A stretch of DNA of 64,000 nt from Gemmata sp051859125 (GTDB lineage: Bacteria > Planctomycetota > Planctomycetia > Gemmatales > Gemmataceae): NCBI RefSeq assembly GCF_051859125.1, contig NZ_JBHYGG010000223.1:1-64000 (forward strand), given 5' to 3'. This document shows positions 60,318-64,000 of this stretch, in pieces (within the stretch, counting starts at the first letter, position 1; each line of letters begins with the position of its first letter). The translations under genes and the position numbers were made by a program. The notes below the pieces were generated by a model. It had not been told where the DNA came from. It saw nothing but the letters and a program-made list of their open reading frames with translations, and made no database searches.

Positions 60318-63300
60318 ATGGCGAACAACCCGAACGAGAACGACCCGAAGCCGGTGGACCCGCGGGACGAGGCGGACCTCCCGCCGCTCCCGGAGGACGA
60401 CCCCGCGGACGAGGTGCGGATCGAGAACCTGCCCGACCTCGGGCCCGTCGACCTGGCCGAGCTGTCCGGCGACCTCCCGCCCGACGAACTGGGCCAGGAG
60501 GGCGAGGTGTGGTCCGAGCGGGCCCCGCACCTCGACCCCACCCACGCTGCGCTGCCGGACTTCGACGCCGGCCCCGACCTCGCGCCGTCCCTCAAGGACC
60601 CGTCCTCGTTCACCGAGGCCGGGCTGGTGGACCTGCCGGAACTCCCGGACGCGGTCGAGAACGACTCCGCGAACCTGTTCCGGCCGCCGGCCAACCCCGT
60701 CCCCCCGCCCGTCGAGGTCGATGCGGCCCGCGGGCCGGACAGCGGGGCCGGCACGGCCCCGGTCGCCCCCGCGTCGGGGTGGTTCGACGCCAACGAGTTG
60801 AACCGGCTCCCGGACCCGAGGCTGAACGCGGACGCCGGCCTGAGCGACTCCGACCTGTTCGGGAGCCCGCCGGACAAGGCGAACAGGGCCGGCGAGTTGC
60901 TGAACTTCATCGAGGGGTCCGACATCTTCTCGGGCGGCCCGGTCCCCGACGCCGACCTCGCCGCGACGTCCGACGTGCTCCTCGGCGCGGCCCTCGACTA
61001 CGCGGCCGACAACAACCTGCCCCTGCCCCCGGAACACGCGGCCCCCGCCGGGTCGCCCTCCGAACTGACCCTGGGCGTGATGCCCGCGCCGGAGTCGGAG
61101 CCCGTGCTCGAGGTCGTGCCGCCCGAGCTGCGCTCCGGGGATGAGCCGGTGTTCGAGGACGACAGCCTGTTCGACGGCCTGGACAGCGACGCGCCGGTCC
61201 CGACGGACCACTTCTCCAGCGGCGACGCGCTGGCCCCGCTCCCGCCCGACACTGGGTCGCCCGAGGCCGAGGCCCACTCCCCGACCCAGCCCCAGAGGAT
61301 CAAGCCCCTCCGGCCCGACGACACGGACCTCCGCGAACTCGGCCTGACCCCCGACTTCGGGGCCACGCCGCGGGCTACCCCGGACGCCTCCAGCATCCTC
61401 GCCGACCTGTCGAGCATGGGGGGCGACCGGTACGACGGCGCGTCCGAGGTGCGGCTCGACGCCCCCGGGTTCGAGCGGACCGTGGGCGGCGAGAACGACG
61501 GCAGCGAGTTCGGCCTCGAACTGCCGCCCGAGATGCGCGACGGGCCGCAGGCCCCGGACTCGGCGTCGATCGTGTGGAGCGTCCACCCCGGGGACGTCGG
61601 GGCCGAGGGCGAGGTCTCGCACGACGCCGGGACCGTCCCCGAGGTCAGCCTGGAGGACGACGACGGCGACCTGATGGCCCCGCCCCCGAAGAAGCCGCTC
61701 GACCCGACCGAGCCGGTCCGCCCCCTGCCCGCCGCGGTCGACGAGGGCGACTCGTCGGTCGAGTTCTCCGACTTCCCGTCGGCCGAGGACGAGTCCACCG
61801 CGTCGCAGTTCTTCGGCAAGCTCGCGTCGGACCGGTCCAAGCTGCCGGTGACCGAGGAGCACGCGGTGCCGTCCGTGGACGACCTCATGCCCGCGGAGTG
61901 GACCACCTCGACCAGTTCCGCCGAGATCGACCTCCCGGAGTTGGACGACGTGCCCCCCGCCCGGGGCTCCAAGCCGACCATCGCCGGGCTCGCCGGCACC
62001 CAGATCCGGCGGCCCACGCCGGGGCCGGGCGAGTTGCCCCCGGTCGGGGGGACCGGCCCGATCCCGTCGCTCCCGAAGCCCGGCGCGAAGGCCCCGTCCA
62101 AGTCCGGCGAGCCGTCCACCGCGTCGGTCGAACTGGACTGGGTGTCCGGGTCGATGCCGCAGATGCCGGTGTCGGCGACCGGGTCGGCGGTCGGCCCCGT
62201 GGCGGTCGCGAACTGGGAGTCCGAGTCGATGGTGCAGCGGGGGCCGGCCGCGGCCCCGGCCGAACCCGAGCCCGAGGAGTACGCCGAGCCGGCCCGCGGC
62301 GACTCCGATGACGGCCTGTACACGAAGCGGACCAAGCCCGACTTGTCGGTGCGGCCCGAGCCGCGCCGCGGCGGCAAGGGCGGGTGGGTCGGCGGCACGC
62401 TAGTCGGGGCGGTGCTCGCGGGCGGCGGGTTCGCCGGTGCGTACTTCGGTGGCTTCCTCCCGCCGCCCGACAGGGGCGCGCAGGTGGCCCCCCCCGGAAA
62501 GAAGGGCGGCGACGCCGGCGACACGGACCCCGACCCGAAGGCGCCCGGCCACGCCGCCGTCGCGGCCGCGGTCCGCTCCGGCGACGCCGCGGCGGCGAAG
62601 AAACTCGCCGCCGCCATCAAGGACCCCTCGCCGGTCGCGAAGGCCGCGCAGGGCGAGGCCGAGCTGTTCGCGGTCGTCCAGGAAAATAAGGACTCGGCTG
62701 CGATGACGATCGCCCCGAACAGCCCCGGGATGCAGGCCGCCGCGAACAAGCTCCAGGCCGCCATCAGCGACCTCGAGAAGGTCAACACCCCCGAGGCCGA
62801 GCGGGCCGCGGTCAAGGCGACCCTCCACCTCGGCATCGTGTACCAGCTCGGCGGCGAAGAGAAGAAGGCCGAGCGGTTGTACCAGAACGCCAAGGGGAAC
62901 TACCCGAGGTACGCCAGCACGTTCGACGCGGCCCTCGACCGGCTCGACGAGTCCCGGCCGCCCGCGCCCCCGGCGGTGCCCGACGGCAACTCCCGGCGCG
63001 TGCCCCCGACCGACGCCCGCGAACTGCTCCTCGCCGCGGTCGTGCTGCTCCAGGACGAGCCGCCCGCGAAGGAGAAGGAAGAGGACGTCGAGGCCGGCGT
63101 CTACTTCTGGAAGGCCGTGCGGCTCGCGCGGAACGAGAAGTACACCGAGGCGATCGAGGTGATCGCGAAGGCCCGGGCCACGCACATCAAGCAGGCGCGG
63201 GCCGCGGCCGGCCGCGGGCTCAACCCGCTGTCCGACCCGCTGGAGCAGATCTTCACCCGCAGTTGCGACGACCTGAAGGCGTTCTGGGAGTTGCAGGCCG

Positions 63301-64000
63301 CCATCGCCGAGAACGCGACCGTCGCCGAGGCGTTCAAGAAGGACGGTGCCCTCAAGGCGCTCGGCGAACTGGAGAAGAAGGCCGCCGGGGCGGTCAAGCT
63401 GATGACCGACCTCAAGGACGCGAGCGAGAAGCTCACCGTCGCCTCCAAGGAACTCAAGGACGCGGCCGAGAAGGTCGAGAAGCTCACCAAGGACGCGAAG
63501 GAGGCCGAGGAGGCGAAAGTCGCCGTCGAGAAGAAGCTGGAGGCCGAGGAGAAGGGCCGCAAGGGGGCCGAGGAAGTGGTAATGGGGGTCGTGAAGGAGC
63601 TCCAGGCCGCCAAGCTGCTCCCCGAAAAGTACGACACGGCCGAGTTGCTCGCGGCGCAGAAGCGGGCGCTCGACCGGGCCACCGGGCCGGCGCTCAGCAG
63701 CCTGCTCTCGTCCGAGATGATGGCCGTCGCCGGGTTCGGCCTCACGGCCGGGCAACTCGTGGACCTCGCCGACCGCCTCACGAGGGCCGAGCGGACCGCG
63801 AAGACCGCCACCGACAAGCTCGCGACCGAGGTGAAAAAGCTCACGGCCGAGCACGGCGAGGCGATGAAGAAGCTCGCCGACGAGCACGCGACCGCCGTCT
63901 CGAAGCTCAAGGACGACCAGACCGCGGACCTCAAGAAGGCCGCCGACACCTACGCGGCCGACGCGAAGAAGCTGACCGACGGGTTCGAGGCGAAGGTCAA
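60318..64000 (+). CDS. Giant single-pass membrane protein, acidic N-terminus and coiled-coil (partial)
   Basis: The reading frame stays open from ATG 60318 to the window end, over 1227 codons, so the gene is cut off. Residues 1 to about 685 are acidic and Pro/Asp-rich with no obvious fold; short phrases recur, such as LPELPDAVE and DLPELDDVPP, and SVELDWVSGSM and SVEFSDFPSAE. A membrane helix (WVGGTLVGAVLAGGGFAGAY, about 690-715) follows. Then there is a helical TPR-like region with EKKAERLYQNAKGNYP near residue 850 and, from about residue 1035, a long Lys/Glu/Ala coiled coil (ASEKLTVASKELKDAAEKVE). Its topology suggests a disordered cytosolic arm and an extracytoplasmic coiled-coil rod. The function is unknown. 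Confidence 0.85.
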   Translation, partial: MANNPNENDPKPVDPRDEADLPPLPEDDPADEVRIENLPDLGPVDLAELSGDLPPDELGQEGEVWSERAPHLDPTHAALPDFDAGPDLAPSLKDPSSFTEAGLVDLPELPDAVENDSANLFRPPANPVPPPVEVDAARGPDSGAGTAPVAPASGWFDANELNRLPDPRLNADAGLSDSDLFGSPPDKANRAGELLNFIEGSDIFSGGPVPDADLAATSDVLLGAALDYAADNNLPLPPEHAAPAGSPSELTLGVMPAPESEPVLEVVPPELRSGDEPVFEDDSLFDGLDSDAPVPTDHFSSGDALAPLPPDTGSPEAEAHSPTQPQRIKPLRPDDTDLRELGLTPDFGATPRATPDASSILADLSSMGGDRYDGASEVRLDAPGFERTVGGENDGSEFGLELPPEMRDGPQAPDSASIVWSVHPGDVGAEGEVSHDAGTVPEVSLEDDDGDLMAPPPKKPLDPTEPVRPLPAAVDEGDSSVEFSDFPSAEDESTASQFFGKLASDRSKLPVTEEHAVPSVDDLMPAEWTTSTSSAEIDLPELDDVPPARGSKPTIAGLAGTQIRRPTPGPGELPPVGGTGPIPSLPKPGAKAPSKSGEPSTASVELDWVSGSMPQMPVSATGSAVGPVAVANWESESMVQRGPAAAPAEPEPEEYAEPARGDSDDGLYTKRTKPDLSVRPEPRRGGKGGWVGGTLVGAVLAGGGFAGAYFGGFLPPPDRGAQVAPPGKKGGDAGDTDPDPKAPGHAAVAAAVRSGDAAAAKKLAAAIKDPSPVAKAAQGEAELFAVVQENKDSAAMTIAPNSPGMQAAANKLQAAISDLEKVNTPEAERAAVKATLHLGIVYQLGGEEKKAERLYQNAKGNYPRYASTFDAALDRLDESRPPAPPAVPDGNSRRVPPTDARELLLAAVVLLQDEPPAKEKEEDVEAGVYFWKAVRLARNEKYTEAIEVIAKARATHIKQARAAAGRGLNPLSDPLEQIFTRSCDDLKAFWELQAAIAENATVAEAFKKDGALKALGELEKKAAGAVKLMTDLKDASEKLTVASKELKDAAEKVEKLTKDAKEAEEAKVAVEKKLEAEEKGRKGAEEVVMGVVKELQAAKLLPEKYDTAELLAAQKRALDRATGPALSSLLSSEMMAVAGFGLTAGQLVDLADRLTRAERTAKTATDKLATEVKKLTAEHGEAMKKLADEHATAVSKLKDDQTADLKKAADTYAADAKKLTDGFEAKV

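Overview
The window is high-GC DNA (roughly 70% by eye) that almost certainly comes from a planctomycete of the Gemmata group. The evidence is the gene content: a TIGR02996 repeat-companion protein, two DUF1501 plus DUF1549/DUF1553 (PSD1) gene pairs, a PVC-type CxxCH haem protein, Ser/Thr kinases fused to leucine-rich repeats, WD40 proteins, HpnC, Uma2 and TadE/TadG-like proteins. About 52 protein genes are supported, on both strands and in short operons. No tRNA, rRNA, CRISPR array, phage or classical insertion sequence was seen.

Layout. 1-7.6 kb: a TIGR02996 protein, a DUF1501/PSD1 pair and a small exported protein. 7.9-14.1 kb: a LarA-like protein with YgfZ, then DUF2750, TerB-like and a large PVC haem protein on the minus strand. 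14.5-18.7 kb: three pilus-type TadE/TadG-like genes ending in a 967-residue vWA protein. 18.8-25.3 kb: an ABC exporter, a TPR protein, and ispG with two small overlapping genes. 25.4-30.2 kb: a second PSD1/DUF1501 pair split by a toxin-antitoxin-like module and a duplicated gene tail. 30.4-40.6 kb: HpnC, two kinase-LRR receptors, and a large exported glycosidase-like protein. 40.6-48.8 kb: CRTAC1-like and WD40 propellers, thiL, Uma2, and rpmB-gatC-gatA. 48.9-59.6 kb: metallopeptidases, small lipoproteins, an LptB-like ATPase with an extra C-terminal domain, a TIGR01777 oxidoreductase, hutH, twin WD40 genes and an alpha/beta hydrolase. 60.3 kb to the end: a giant single-pass membrane protein cut by the window edge.

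How the parts fit. Housekeeping functions are isoprenoid synthesis (ispG), the squalene route (hpnC), thiamine (thiL), amidotransferase charging (gatCA), ribosome (rpmB), LPS export (lptB-like) and Fe-S maintenance (ygfZ-like). The rest is typical planctomycete accessory content for the cell surface: exported haem proteins, beta-propellers and kinase receptors.

The most unusual feature is a population of non-identical inverted-repeat elements of about 70-190 bp between genes. Several share the arm ending GGCGAGC. Related repeat sequence also lies in frame inside three coding regions: a kinase between HRD and DFG, a PSD1 protein before DUF1549, and the N-terminus of a DUF1501 protein. Family names come from recognising motifs and gene context; no database search was run.
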